From Bacillota bacterium (lineage in GTDB: Bacteria > Bacillota > JADQBR01), in assembly GCA_016278515.1 (NCBI GenBank), contig JADQBR010000036.1:1-64000 (forward strand): DNA of 64,000 nt, written 5' to 3'. This document shows, piece after piece, positions 1 to 7,806 of the stretch. Below the pieces are notes generated by a model. The model was given only the letters and a program-made list of their open reading frames with translations, was not told where the DNA came from and did no database searches. Both the position numbers and the translations under genes were made by a program. Position 1 is the first letter of the stretch. Every line of letters starts with the position of its first letter.

Positions 1-7
1 AACCCCC

Positions 8-48
8 ATGTATAGAAAATTATCCACAACCCATAATTTCCTATACAT
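8..48. repeat. imperfect inverted repeat with a DnaA-box-like loop
   Basis: A 16-base arm at 8-23 pairs with 33-48 with a single mismatch. The 9-base spacer begins at 24, and the arm/spacer junction contains TTATCCACA at 20-28, which matches the DnaA box consensus. The element lies downstream of the three-HTH regulator gene, at the edge of the window, so its left context is unseen. It could be an operator, a terminator or a lone DnaA site; one box by itself does not make an origin. Confidence 0.45.
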
Positions 49-49
49 T

Positions 50-73
50 AAAAAAGGATGGTTATAGCCATCC
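50..73 (-). terminator. terminator of the three-HTH regulator gene
   Basis: On the minus strand GGATGG and CCATCC form a six-pair hairpin (56-73) just after the stop codon of the regulator gene. A run of six T follows (50-55). This is the arrangement of an intrinsic terminator. Confidence 0.75.
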
Positions 74-74
74 C

Positions 75-860
75 TTACTCATTCTGGAAAGTGGTAACTT
101 TAGACCTTTTGAAAAGCTGAATAAAGTTCAAGATAAATTTCAGCTCTTCTTCCTTCAGATTACATACTAGCCGGAGCACTGACTGAACGTTTCCATCCAT
201 CAATAATTTCCGCAATTCCGGTGAAAAACTGGGAAGCATTTCCTCTAGGCTATCATTATCCAACACAAAATAACATGGAGATACTCCTAAAACATCTGCA
301 ACGCTTTCCAATGTTTTTAATGAAGGCTGTACTCTGCCGTTTTCTATTTGGCCGACTAACCCTGCGGATATATTTGCCTTATTTGCTAAGTCCGATTGGG
401 TCAGGCCTTGGTCTTCCCTAATAGAACGCAATTTTAAGCCAATGGTGCTTTCATGACTGAGCATGATGGTGGAAACAGAAATATCCAATGCGTTAGCTAT
501 CATTTTGATTGTATTGACTGCTGGGTGAACGCTTTCCCGTTCTATTTCGCTCAGGTAACTTGGAGATATACCCACTTTAACGGCTAAAGCTCCTAGAGTG
601 AGCTCTTTTTCTTCTCTAATCATACGAATTTTGTCACCCATGGAGATCTTCAGTTTATCTCCCCCAATGTCAACCAGCATATTACGAGACACGTTTAACG
701 CGTTTGCAATCTTATCAATTGTTTTTATGGAGGGACGCTTAGCTCCCCTTTCAATCTCACTCAAATATGAAATGGATAAGCCGGCTTTATCTGACAAATC
801 GCTTAGTGTATAATTTCTTTCTTCCCTTAAATTACGAATTTTTTCCCCTAATATCACCAT
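75..860 (-). CDS. transcriptional regulator with three tandem XRE-type HTH domains
   Basis: This 261-residue protein is a predicted DNA-binding regulator. It contains three consecutive Cro/CI (XRE) helix-turn-helix domains, at about residues 4-60, 75-130 and 140-195. Each has the typical pattern of a first helix with I-R-x-x-R-E, then L-x-x-L-A, then a recognition helix such as SISYLSEIERG. A C-terminal helical tail of about 60 residues has no recognised ligand-binding fold. The ATG at 860 is chosen because a G-rich ribosome site lies 8 bases upstream; the longer reading would need a TTG. The gene has its own promoter and an operator-like palindrome. Most XRE repressors carry one HTH, so three in tandem is unusual. 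The target genes are unknown. Confidence 0.85.
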   Translation of the reverse strand: MVILGEKIRNLREERNYTLSDLSDKAGLSISYLSEIERGAKRPSIKTIDKIANALNVSRNMLVDIGGDKLKISMGDKIRMIREEKELTLGALAVKVGISPSYLSEIERESVHPAVNTIKMIANALDISVSTIMLSHESTIGLKLRSIREDQGLTQSDLANKANISAGLVGQIENGRVQPSLKTLESVADVLGVSPCYFVLDNDSLEEMLPSFSPELRKLLMDGNVQSVLRLVCNLKEEELKFILNFIQLFKRSKVTTFQNE

Positions 861-876
861 ATCAATAGCCCCCAAT

Positions 877-895
877 TATACCCATAGGGTGTATA
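877..895. promoter_or_regulatory. palindromic operator near the start of the XRE gene
   Basis: TATACCCATAGGGTGTATA is an almost perfect palindrome (one mismatched pair). It lies between the -10 element and the start codon of the triple-HTH gene, over the expected transcription start. This is where a repressor would block its own promoter. Autoregulation is inferred from position only. Confidence 0.55.
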
Positions 896-903
896 ATGGT
901 CTC

Positions 904-932
904 ATGGTACACCAAAAAACATGGCTTGTCAA
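904..932 (-). promoter_or_regulatory. sigma-A-type promoter of the XRE regulator
   Basis: On the minus strand a consensus TTGACA (927-932) is separated by 17 bases from TACCAT (904-909), which keeps the key T and A positions of a -10 box. The start codon follows about 44 bases downstream. Confidence 0.65.
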
Positions 933-965
933 TAGTCGCCAAGCCTTCATCATCATAGCAAAAAA

Positions 966-2333
966 CTACTTAAACAATTTATTGCTCAATACCTGTTCTA
1001 ATTGAGCAAGTGTGTGGCAGAGATGCATTTGGCTTTGTTCTCGGAAAATGCTAACTGTTTGCTGCTTATTCCACTGTTCTTTTGGCAATGGATTCAACCA
1101 AATTATTTTTTTCACCTGTCTTTTAATTTTTTTTAGCTTCTCGGCAGCCTTACCTGCCTGCAAGGTTTTTGTATCACTAATAATTATCATGATGGTATTA
1201 CCGCCGTAATCAACAGCATGCCGACTCGTTAGTTCCTTTAAAGATGAATTGAAATTGGTACCTTCCCCCCATACTCGGCTATCTTCTTGCATGGTCGAGA
1301 TAAAACCTTCAACATCTTTAACCGCATTCCTAGATAACTTTATCTGCTCTAAGGTTTCGGAAAATAAAAATATCCGTAGATTTCTAATGGCAGAAACCAA
1401 GCCGGCCATAAACAGCATAGTAAAAGTAGAATACTTAGACATGGAGCCAGAAACGTCACATAACAGCATAATGTCCGGTTTTCTGATACGTCTCTCACGA
1501 TATTTTAAATTGATGGGAATACCGCCATAGCGTAGGTTATGACGTATTGTTCGACGGATATCTACCTGTGAAGCTCTTTTGGATTGTTCATAGCGTCGGG
1601 AAATTTTTGTTGCTAGTCTTCTTGATAGTCTGTGAATAATTTGCCGCATTTTGGGCAAATCATTATCACTGATTTTTCCCATATCTTGAAACATCAAGTT
1701 TCTTTCCTTGGGATATTTACGCTCAAGCTCCGCCAGTAGCGCATCAAAGGATTCATCTCCAACGCTGTCCAAATCCATACTCTGAAAGTCCTGCAAACTC
1801 TGCCATCTGTCTAAATGTCCTTTTACTAAGGATTCCACTATCGGTTTAAATTTTTTGTCTACCTTTTTGCCTTGACTGGTTTGTTTCAAGAATTCTTTCA
1901 ACCGTTCTTGCTCTTCAAGGGACATTTGATTATAGGCTAGACTCTCGTCTTCTGTTAATTCCAAGCTTGCTTCTTGAAATTGCAGCTCTTCTTGTGTTTT
2001 CTCCAATTGTTGGTTCTTTTCATCCAGGCGCTCAAGATACTTTTTGTTAATGTTGTCACGTTCCGTTTCAGACACGAAAAAAGTATCAAATGCTTGGTCA
2101 AAAGCCTGAAGCTGATCCTGCTCCTTAACTAATGTTGCCTGCAGCGCAGCCTTAACTTCTCGCCGGTCAGCAATATCGATAAAATCTAGGGCATTAACAG
2201 CTTCGATAGTTTCAGCAGAACTGACACGCAAGCCAGTATGACGCAGCAGGCGTACAAAACGCAGCAAGTTAATTTCTATTAAATTATCTTCCTTAGTTTC
2301 TTTAGATTTCTGAATGTTGTCGCACATGACCAT
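966..2333 (-). CDS. VWA-domain protein of the CoxE family
   Basis: This 455-residue protein has a C-terminal von Willebrand A domain with the metal-ion-dependent adhesion motif D-V-S-G-S at about residues 293-297. A basic stretch rich in R and K precedes it, and the N-terminal half is long, charged and partly coiled-coil. CoxE-type VWA proteins work with a MoxR AAA ATPase as a chaperone pair that remodels or loads metal or cofactor into a partner enzyme. The MoxR gene lies immediately upstream and overlaps by 32 bases. The ATG at 2333 has GGAGG six bases upstream. The client enzyme is not known; the Fe-S protein encoded at the head of the operon is the obvious candidate. Confidence 0.85.
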   Translation of the reverse strand: MVMCDNIQKSKETKEDNLIEINLLRFVRLLRHTGLRVSSAETIEAVNALDFIDIADRREVKAALQATLVKEQDQLQAFDQAFDTFFVSETERDNINKKYLERLDEKNQQLEKTQEELQFQEASLELTEDESLAYNQMSLEEQERLKEFLKQTSQGKKVDKKFKPIVESLVKGHLDRWQSLQDFQSMDLDSVGDESFDALLAELERKYPKERNLMFQDMGKISDNDLPKMRQIIHRLSRRLATKISRRYEQSKRASQVDIRRTIRHNLRYGGIPINLKYRERRIRKPDIMLLCDVSGSMSKYSTFTMLFMAGLVSAIRNLRIFLFSETLEQIKLSRNAVKDVEGFISTMQEDSRVWGEGTNFNSSLKELTSRHAVDYGGNTIMIIISDTKTLQAGKAAEKLKKIKRQVKKIIWLNPLPKEQWNKQQTVSIFREQSQMHLCHTLAQLEQVLSNKLFK

Positions 2334-3195
2334 ATAGCCCCTCCGGACCAATTTGATTATTAAAGGTTATTATATCATCCTGATCTTTAAAAATTACAGT
2401 TTCTGTGTCCTTAATAGTATCAGGCGTCAACCTATCAGCGTCTAAAGCCATTAACGCTTTAACCCAATCAATAGTCTCGGCAATTGCCGGGGTTTTCTGT
2501 AAATCCAGTTCTCGACGGATAAAAGCCATGGCTTGAGCTATTTCATGAGACAACTTTTCCCCAGCTTCCGGTACACGGCTTCTAATAATAGCCAGTTCTT
2601 TTTCAATGGATGGATAATCAATGTACAAAAAGATACAGCGTCTTTTCAACCCATCTGACAAAGCTCTTTCTCCATTGCTTGTTAAGACCACAATTGGAAT
2701 TTGTTTTGCAAAAATTGTCCCCATCTCAGGAATGGAAATTTGGAAATCTGACAACAATTCAAAAAGGAATGCTTCGAATTCTTCATCAGTCTTATCGATT
2801 TCATCAATCAGTAAAACCTGCTTTTTATCCGAATTGATAGCCTGTAGTAAAGGCCGTTCTAGAAGGTAATCCCGAGAAAAAAGTTTTTCCTCAGTTATAC
2901 CGTTGTTCTCCGGGGCTTTGCTCATTTGAATACGCAACAACTGTTTTTGGTAATTCCATTCGTATAATGCTTTGTTCTCATCTAAACCCTCATAACACTG
3001 CAGCCGAATCAAATTAGTATTAAAGCATTTGCTTAACACTTTAGCTATTTCAGTTTTACCTACACCAGGTGCTCCGGTAATTAATAAAGGTTTATCTAAT
3101 CTTAAAGCTAAGAAAATGGTGGTGATTAATTGTCGGTCACAAACGTAACCATGTTTGCCAAATTGTTGCCAAAGAGTATTCTTATCAACCTGCAT
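2302..3195 (-). CDS. MoxR-family AAA+ ATPase
   Basis: This 297-residue AAA+ ATPase has Walker A GAPGVGKT at residues 41-48 and Walker B VLLIDEID, followed by a sensor-1 stretch ending in TSNGERALSDGLKRRC. MoxR ATPases remodel enzyme complexes, usually together with a VWA protein, and such a gene follows with an overlap. The ATG at 3195 has GAGAGGG eight bases upstream and is preferred to a GTG three codons earlier. The gene overlaps the end of the upstream Fe-S gene, so the three are very likely co-translated. The family assignment is firm; the substrate is unknown. Confidence 0.88.
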   Translation of the reverse strand: MQVDKNTLWQQFGKHGYVCDRQLITTIFLALRLDKPLLITGAPGVGKTEIAKVLSKCFNTNLIRLQCYEGLDENKALYEWNYQKQLLRIQMSKAPENNGITEEKLFSRDYLLERPLLQAINSDKKQVLLIDEIDKTDEEFEAFLFELLSDFQISIPEMGTIFAKQIPIVVLTSNGERALSDGLKRRCIFLYIDYPSIEKELAIIRSRVPEAGEKLSHEIAQAMAFIRRELDLQKTPAIAETIDWVKALMALDADRLTPDTIKDTETVIFKDQDDIITFNNQIGPEGLYGHVRQHSEI

Positions 3196-3817
3196 GCTTC
3201 TCACCCTCTCTTTTTCTAAGATTATCCAGTCCTATCCTATTTATTACCGTTCCGAATTTTTCACCAAATTCCCCTTGCACTAAATAAACCTCAAGCAGTT
3301 CAGCAATAATCGGCACTAACTCATTTACACCTACCAATGAGTATAATGTTCCTGCCAAATGCGGTCTCCGCCCCAATTTCCCCCCTGCCAATACTCTAAA
3401 ACCTGAATTAAGTTCTTCAATGGCATTGACTGGACAGGATTTAATACAAAGACCGCAGTTCAAGCACTTATTCCTATCTATATGTGCCGTTTTATCAACT
3501 GCTATAGCTTTATCGGGACAACTTTTTACACATTCACCGCAACCTCCACAAAGTTCTTCGTTGACCGCTGCAATTCGCTGTGCCTGCATTCCAATATCTT
3601 TTATCTGAGGCTGCGAACAGCTGTTGGGACATCCCGACAGTGAGATGCGCAGCATATGATGATAAAGAATTGGCGATGGCAGCTTGCTCTTAATCTTTTT
3701 AATTAAGTTCTGTTCCGATACTAGCTGATTAATTTCCTTTATTACCTGATTGGTGGAAAAGCACCTGTTAGAACAAGTGCGACAATTTTCAAAAATCAAT
3801 ACTTTTTCTGACCCCAC
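3185..3817 (-). CDS. small sulfite/nitrite-reductase-like protein with two [4Fe-4S] ferredoxin clusters
   Basis: This is a predicted redox protein of 210 residues. It begins with a cysteine group C-R-T-C-S-N-R-C, followed by SGCPNSCSQ, which resembles half of the siroheme/[4Fe-4S] motif of sulfite and nitrite reductases. Two classical ferredoxin motifs follow, CGGCGECVKSCP and CLNCGLCIKSCP. After them comes a G-G-K-L-G-R-R-P-H-L-A segment like the one near the end of sulfite-reductase domains. It is much shorter than DsrA or DsrB and resembles the low-mass sulfite-reductase group with an inserted ferredoxin domain. The GTG at 3817 has AAGGAG eight bases upstream. It heads an overlapping operon with a MoxR ATPase and a VWA protein. 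Whether siroheme is bound cannot be told from sequence. Confidence 0.7.
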   Translation of the reverse strand: MGSEKVLIFENCRTCSNRCFSTNQVIKEINQLVSEQNLIKKIKSKLPSPILYHHMLRISLSGCPNSCSQPQIKDIGMQAQRIAAVNEELCGGCGECVKSCPDKAIAVDKTAHIDRNKCLNCGLCIKSCPVNAIEELNSGFRVLAGGKLGRRPHLAGTLYSLVGVNELVPIIAELLEVYLVQGEFGEKFGTVINRIGLDNLRKREGEKHAG

Positions 3818-3894
3818 AAATATCACTCCTTGGAATCATTATACCCTAGACTCAATCAGATAAATGTGGTAAACCTCACAAACCGCACTGATTT

Positions 3895-3934
3895 AGAAAT
3901 CCCGGAGTCTATTTAAACAACTACCGGGATTTCT
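3895..3934. terminator. hairpin between bshB1 and the Fe-S operon
   Basis: AGAAATCCCGG (3895-3905) pairs perfectly with CCGGGATTTCT (3924-3934) around an 18-base loop. The stem lies about 145 bases past the bshB1 stop codon. The T run is weak on both strands, so a terminator role is likely but not certain. Confidence 0.5.
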
Positions 3935-4077
3935 TTATTGAAGAGTTCCTCAGCGCTAGTCTGACGTTAAAAAAGGTAATCATTAATTAATTCTGCTAGA
4001 ATCAGACAGATTCCTTTAATTATTGTCAGAATTTTCATTATCATCGAAGCTATCATGTCGGTTTTCACCCAGGTATA

Positions 4078-4782
4078 TTATATGATTTGCAGCATGTCCC
4101 GCACTTTTAAAGGTTCGGGTGAATAATACCCTTCCCCGTATTCCACCTTAATCAAACTACCGAGATATCCATTGCGCGACTGTATTCTTTTTAACAAGTG
4201 CGGAAGTTCCGTCGGGTTTTGCCCCGGCCATGTCCCAAATTGGGAAACATGAGCCATAATGGCTCGCTGTTTAGTTTGATGAACTTTCGTAATGTCAACC
4301 ACAAATGATGGTTCCCTAGTATAATGCAAGAAATAATAAAATAGTCTGGCTGGACGATGCGCTGGAATGTCCGAATACCTTTTCCAAAGACCGGAAATAA
4401 ACATTGCCTGGGTTACTAGCCCACTGGCAGCAATATGATCCGGATGGCGATCGTTATTGTCCGGTGCAATTAGTACTTTTGGCTTAAAGCGCCTTATTAC
4501 ACGAACCACAGGTTCCAAAAACTCTTCACTTACTGTCAGTCTGCTGTCTGGAAGTTTTAAATTAACGCGATCACTGACTCCTAGAATATCTGCCGCATTT
4601 TGGGCCTCGACTATTCTTTCTTCCGGAGTACCATTGGAGGCCATCTCCCCCTGAGTGAGGTCAACCAGTACAACTTTTCTACCCAAAGAAACTTCTCTTG
4701 CAACTAAGCCCCCTGCACCAATTTCTAGATCATCAGGATGTGCACCAAAGACCATAATGTCGCATGGGTTTTGTTTATTCAT
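4078..4782 (-). CDS. bshB1: bacillithiol biosynthesis deacetylase BshB1 (PIG-L family)
   Basis: BshB1 removes the acetyl group from GlcNAc-malate to give glucosaminyl-malate, the second step of bacillithiol synthesis. The 234-residue protein starts with the PIG-L zinc motif GAHPDDLEIG and carries the second metal-site motif D-R-H-P-D-H near residue 120. The sequence around T-x-G-E-M-A-S-N-G-T is typical of the BshB1 branch. The ATG at 4782 has AGGAG eight bases upstream; the longer reading frame lacks a ribosome site. It follows bshC closely, which supports the pathway. bshA is not in the window. Confidence 0.9.
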   Translation of the reverse strand: MNKQNPCDIMVFGAHPDDLEIGAGGLVAREVSLGRKVVLVDLTQGEMASNGTPEERIVEAQNAADILGVSDRVNLKLPDSRLTVSEEFLEPVVRVIRRFKPKVLIAPDNNDRHPDHIAASGLVTQAMFISGLWKRYSDIPAHRPARLFYYFLHYTREPSFVVDITKVHQTKQRAIMAHVSQFGTWPGQNPTELPHLLKRIQSRNGYLGSLIKVEYGEGYYSPEPLKVRDMLQII

Positions 4783-4805
4783 ACCATTACATCTCCTTTC
4801 AGAAA

Positions 4806-6437
4806 TCATTTTAAAGTATATATTTGGTGGAACCATCCGTCAGTAAAATCCACATCCCTAAATATATTCCGCAAGTCTTCACCAAAGTAAAATAATAAAG
4901 AATAAAAACTGTATATTTGTTCTTGCGGTTTATTTGACGGTAATAATATTGCCTCTGTCTCCTTAACTCTATTAATGTAGGATTTGTGTTGTTTTCTAAC
5001 AGTTTGCCAAGCCTTCTTTTTCATATATTCAAGGCGTCCAATGGTCTTGTCTAATTCTCGATTCCCTAACTGTTGATATTTTTTATCCATTAACGTTAAA
5101 CTGTTAATAAGCTGCTGGTATTGGTTCTTAATCGTCTGCTCAACTATGGTAAAATGCTCTTCAATATGTTTTGGCATTTGCTCCCCCACGTAAGCCCTTA
5201 ACTTTACCCCAAACCCCTCCGCCAGCCATCGGTCATCTTGAAAAAGCTGTTCAATGACCTCATTTTCTTTCCGACCGACCACAGTTACTTGTGCCCTGGG
5301 AAAGATAGGCGGCATGGGTACTCCAGATACCTGATAAATTTCTTTTAACTGCGCTAAGTAGTTAATTTCTCCTGGGCCAGCTACAAAGGCTGCTGTAGGT
5401 AGTAAATAATCTTGCAGAACCGGTCGTAAGGAAACCCCGGGACTAAACCTCTCAGGATATCGTTTAGCAAGGTCAATTAGCTGCGGCAGCGTATACTCCC
5501 ATTTCCCTAAATCGCTGCGTGTAGAAACCTTACCATCATGCAGATAAAGCGGTACCCTATCACCATCTATATAAAAAAACAAATGCATATGTTCCTGCTG
5601 TTTCTTTATTGCCGGCTCATAACCTAAACTTCTCATATCCTGAGCGCCATTAGCTGCCGCCGCTTGTAAGTTGACATTATCTGTAATTGTTTGTTCGATT
5701 AATGGACCGGCCAGCTGTCTTAGCTGGGGTAACATGGGATCCAACAGAATCAAACCTTCTTTTTCAAACAATTTTAGCATGGCTTTTGCAAACCAGTCAC
5801 ACAATGTTTCGGAGGATGCTGCCAATTCCCGCTGCTGCTCCAACAGTCTTATATTATTCTCTGTTTCCGGTATGACAGCACCCATTTGGGCAATAAGCTG
5901 CTCAGGGTTTTCTATTTCAATACAACCAACTGATGGGCGTCCCTGCGGTCTTACTGGCGTAGCCAACGATCGTTGACGCCTTTTGGATGATATTAGGTGA
6001 AGGCGGTTAACTTCGGCAAAATCATGATCTTCACTGGCCATCCAGAAAATGGGAACCACCGGTTTTTTGTGCTGTCGCTGTAATTTGTGGCTTAAAGCAA
6101 CTGCTGTCATAGCTTTGTAGACGGTTAGGGCAGGACCGGTGAGTAAACCTGTCTGTTGCCCGGTAACTACGGCCGTACACCCCGCATTCTCTAAAAGAGA
6201 AATATTATCTAAAGTTTTTCTGCCAGCACCCATGCGTCGATTATAGCGGCCCAAGCATTGTGATAAGACGCGTCGATGCTGTTCCGTCTTGCTGACCTTA
6301 CTGGCATGATCCGCTAGACCCTGTTCATCAGGAAAGCTGGCAAAGCGCTTAAGTAATAATTGTTCTTTCTTTGAATAGTAATCCTGGGCAATAATGTTGC
6401 CTGTAAAAGGTTGAGTACGTTTAATTTGCATATCCAT
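4806..6437 (-). CDS. bshC: bacillithiol biosynthesis cysteine-adding enzyme BshC
   Basis: BshC is the putative ligase that adds cysteine to glucosaminyl-malate, the last step to the thiol bacillithiol. The 543-residue length equals the family norm. Family features visible are V-T-G-Q-Q-T-G-L-L-T-G-P near residue 95, FWMASEDHDFAEVN, a GPGEINYLAQLK segment, and a long C-terminal coiled coil. The ATG at 6437 has AGGAG five bases upstream. bshB1 follows with a 23-base gap, so the two form an operon. A PerR-type peroxide regulator lies just upstream, although a terminator separates the two genes. Confidence 0.93.
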   Translation of the reverse strand: MDMQIKRTQPFTGNIIAQDYYSKKEQLLLKRFASFPDEQGLADHASKVSKTEQHRRVLSQCLGRYNRRMGAGRKTLDNISLLENAGCTAVVTGQQTGLLTGPALTVYKAMTAVALSHKLQRQHKKPVVPIFWMASEDHDFAEVNRLHLISSKRRQRSLATPVRPQGRPSVGCIEIENPEQLIAQMGAVIPETENNIRLLEQQRELAASSETLCDWFAKAMLKLFEKEGLILLDPMLPQLRQLAGPLIEQTITDNVNLQAAAANGAQDMRSLGYEPAIKKQQEHMHLFFYIDGDRVPLYLHDGKVSTRSDLGKWEYTLPQLIDLAKRYPERFSPGVSLRPVLQDYLLPTAAFVAGPGEINYLAQLKEIYQVSGVPMPPIFPRAQVTVVGRKENEVIEQLFQDDRWLAEGFGVKLRAYVGEQMPKHIEEHFTIVEQTIKNQYQQLINSLTLMDKKYQQLGNRELDKTIGRLEYMKKKAWQTVRKQHKSYINRVKETEAILLPSNKPQEQIYSFYSLLFYFGEDLRNIFRDVDFTDGWFHQIYTLK

Positions 6438-6471
6438 AATCGCTCCTCACGTAAAAAAGCGTTAACAGCAA

Positions 6472-6493
6472 AAACCGGGGGAAGCCCCGGTTT
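6472..6493 (-). terminator. perR terminator
   Basis: AAACCGGGG and CCCCGGTTT form a nine-pair stem around a GAAG tetraloop, followed on the minus strand by a short T run. It lies directly after the perR stop codon and before bshC. Confidence 0.8.
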
Positions 6494-6515
6494 ATTTAAT
6501 GTTTTGCTCTTTATC

Positions 6516-6935
6516 TTATTCTGACTCTCGACTTTTATTTTCAGTCCCCTGCTTCCTGCTTCCTTGGCATTCTTTACAGTAACCGTAGATTTCCAGTCTG
6601 TGAAAAAGGATCTCGACATTATCAACTACTTTTGAATTAAGATCCAATGGTTCCTTAAATGCTATATCGGTTACCTTATCACAATTAATACAAACAAAAT
6701 GATAATGGTTTTCTGGATTGCCATCAAACCTGCTAAAAGAGCTCCCATAATTAAGCTCCATTATGGCTCCCATTTCTACCAGCAAACGTAAATTACGATA
6801 AACGGTACCCAAACTAATCTTTGGCATTTCCTTTCTTGCCTCTTGGTATACCCAATCAGCCGTCGGGTGACATGTAGTGCTTTTAACAATAGCTAATATT
6901 AATGTTTTCTGCTTTGTCATGCGATGCTTGGACAC
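6516..6935 (-). CDS. perR: PerR-type peroxide-responsive repressor (Fur family)
   Basis: This 139-residue Fur-family repressor is closest to PerR, which senses peroxide by metal-catalysed oxidation of histidines. Visible are the winged-helix segment ISLGTVYRNLRLLVEMG, the regulatory-metal ligands in RFDGN and ENHYHFVC, and the structural zinc pairs C-I-N-C and C-K-E-C. The segment HRLEIYGYCKEC closely follows Bacillus PerR. The start is a GTG preceded by AAGGGG. The promoter carries a perfect Per box over its -10 element, so autorepression is expected. The last 15 residues are an extra tail encoded in part by a simple-sequence repeat also present at 38266-38281. PerR is preferred over Fur or Zur because of the operator match. 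Confidence 0.88.
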   Translation of the reverse strand: MSKHRMTKQKTLILAIVKSTTCHPTADWVYQEARKEMPKISLGTVYRNLRLLVEMGAIMELNYGSSFSRFDGNPENHYHFVCINCDKVTDIAFKEPLDLNSKVVDNVEILFHRLEIYGYCKECQGSRKQGTENKSRESE

Positions 6936-6960
6936 CTGTAAAACCCCTTATCAGTAATTG

Positions 6961-6997
6961 TTATAATTATTATAACTTAATTTAGAGTTCTACGCAA
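6961..6997 (-). promoter_or_regulatory. perR promoter with overlapping Per box
   Basis: On the minus strand TTGCGT (6992-6997), 17 bases and TATAAT (6969-6974) form a good sigma-A promoter. The 15-base palindrome at 6961-6975 matches the PerR operator consensus TTATAATNATTATAA exactly and contains the whole -10 box. Repressor binding would exclude RNA polymerase. Confidence 0.85.
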
Positions 6998-7042
6998 ATG
7001 TTTTACAATGGTCGAAAGAAAGTCCTCCCTCTTCGCCTCAAT

Positions 7043-7405
7043 TTAATTCAAATTAGAGTCACTTCTGCCATAACCAAACCAATCGGACACGGCATCACCT
7101 AAGATCTTTTGAATATCCCCCATCATCCTAGACAACTTGTATTCTGCATTGAGGTACTCATTAATATCTTTATTTAAGGAAAGCATTTGATACATTCTTT
7201 CTATGTGTTCCACTTGTTCTTTTGATACTTCCTGTCCCGCCAACTGCGCCATTTGCAGTTCCAGCTGTTGGTTGCGAAAATCTTGCAATAGATTTAAATT
7301 ATTTTCGTCTTTTTCAACTAGATGTTTTGCTCCGACAAATTCTTCATATTCACTGCTTTCTTCCAGCGCTTTCGCCAAACGATGGGCTAAATCATAAACC
7401 TCCAT
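7043..7405 (-). CDS. YlbF/YmcA-family protein
   Basis: This 120-residue, nearly all-helical protein belongs to the YlbF/YmcA family. In Bacillus these form a complex with YaaT that directs RNase Y cleavage and affects sporulation, competence and biofilm development. The sequence shows the family pattern of an N-terminal helix ending in E-Y-x-x-F, then D-F-R-x-x-Q-x-E-x-Q, and a C-terminal helix ending in L-G-D-A. The ATG follows a G-rich ribosome site. It is upstream of perR, but perR has its own promoter. Exact orthology to YlbF or YmcA is not settled. Confidence 0.8.
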   Translation of the reverse strand: MEVYDLAHRLAKALEESSEYEEFVGAKHLVEKDENNLNLLQDFRNQQLELQMAQLAGQEVSKEQVEHIERMYQMLSLNKDINEYLNAEYKLSRMMGDIQKILGDAVSDWFGYGRSDSNLN

Positions 7406-7617
7406 AAAAATACCCCCTAGGTCTAACTTAAAACTATTAAATAATTTTGTTAGTAAATTTAATTACTTGATATAGTTCATGGTATTCTATTTTTGTAAAA
7501 AAAGTCCTTCTTTTAAAGGATGTAGCGAGGCTGCAGGGACATATCGAACAATATTCTTGGTCTTGAATAAACTTATTTTTACTGCAGCAAACTAAGTAAA
7601 AAGGAGGGATTCTATTA

Positions 7618-7794
7618 ATGCCAATAAAAATTCCATGGATAAAAAATGAGGCTTTTGACCCTAATTATGAATTCGCCGAAAGTTTAGATGCTACAGATGA
7701 TGAATTAAGCATTTTTCAACCCGAAACCGAGGAATCTTCGAACGATTCCTTTAGTGATCCTCATATAAACCAAGGCAAATCAACATTGTTTTAA
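7618..7794 (+). CDS. small acidic protein, 58 residues, unknown
   Basis: A strong ribosome site AAGGAGGGA (7601-7609) lies eight bases before an ATG that opens a 58-codon frame ending at 7794, immediately before a very long hairpin. The product starts MPIKIPWIKNEAFDPNY and then becomes acidic and rich in serine, with no cysteine and no membrane segment. I do not recognise it. The ribosome site, the clean stop and the following terminator favour a real gene. It is isolated: the upstream neighbour is divergent and the downstream one convergent. Confidence 0.6.
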   Translation: MPIKIPWIKNEAFDPNYEFAESLDATDDELSIFQPETEESSNDSFSDPHINQGKSTLF

Positions 7795-7806
7795 CCTTTC
7801 CGTTAA

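Noticed and set aside
1-48. replication origin
   Set aside because: Only one DnaA box is visible and no dnaA, dnaN or AT-rich unwinding element is in the window.
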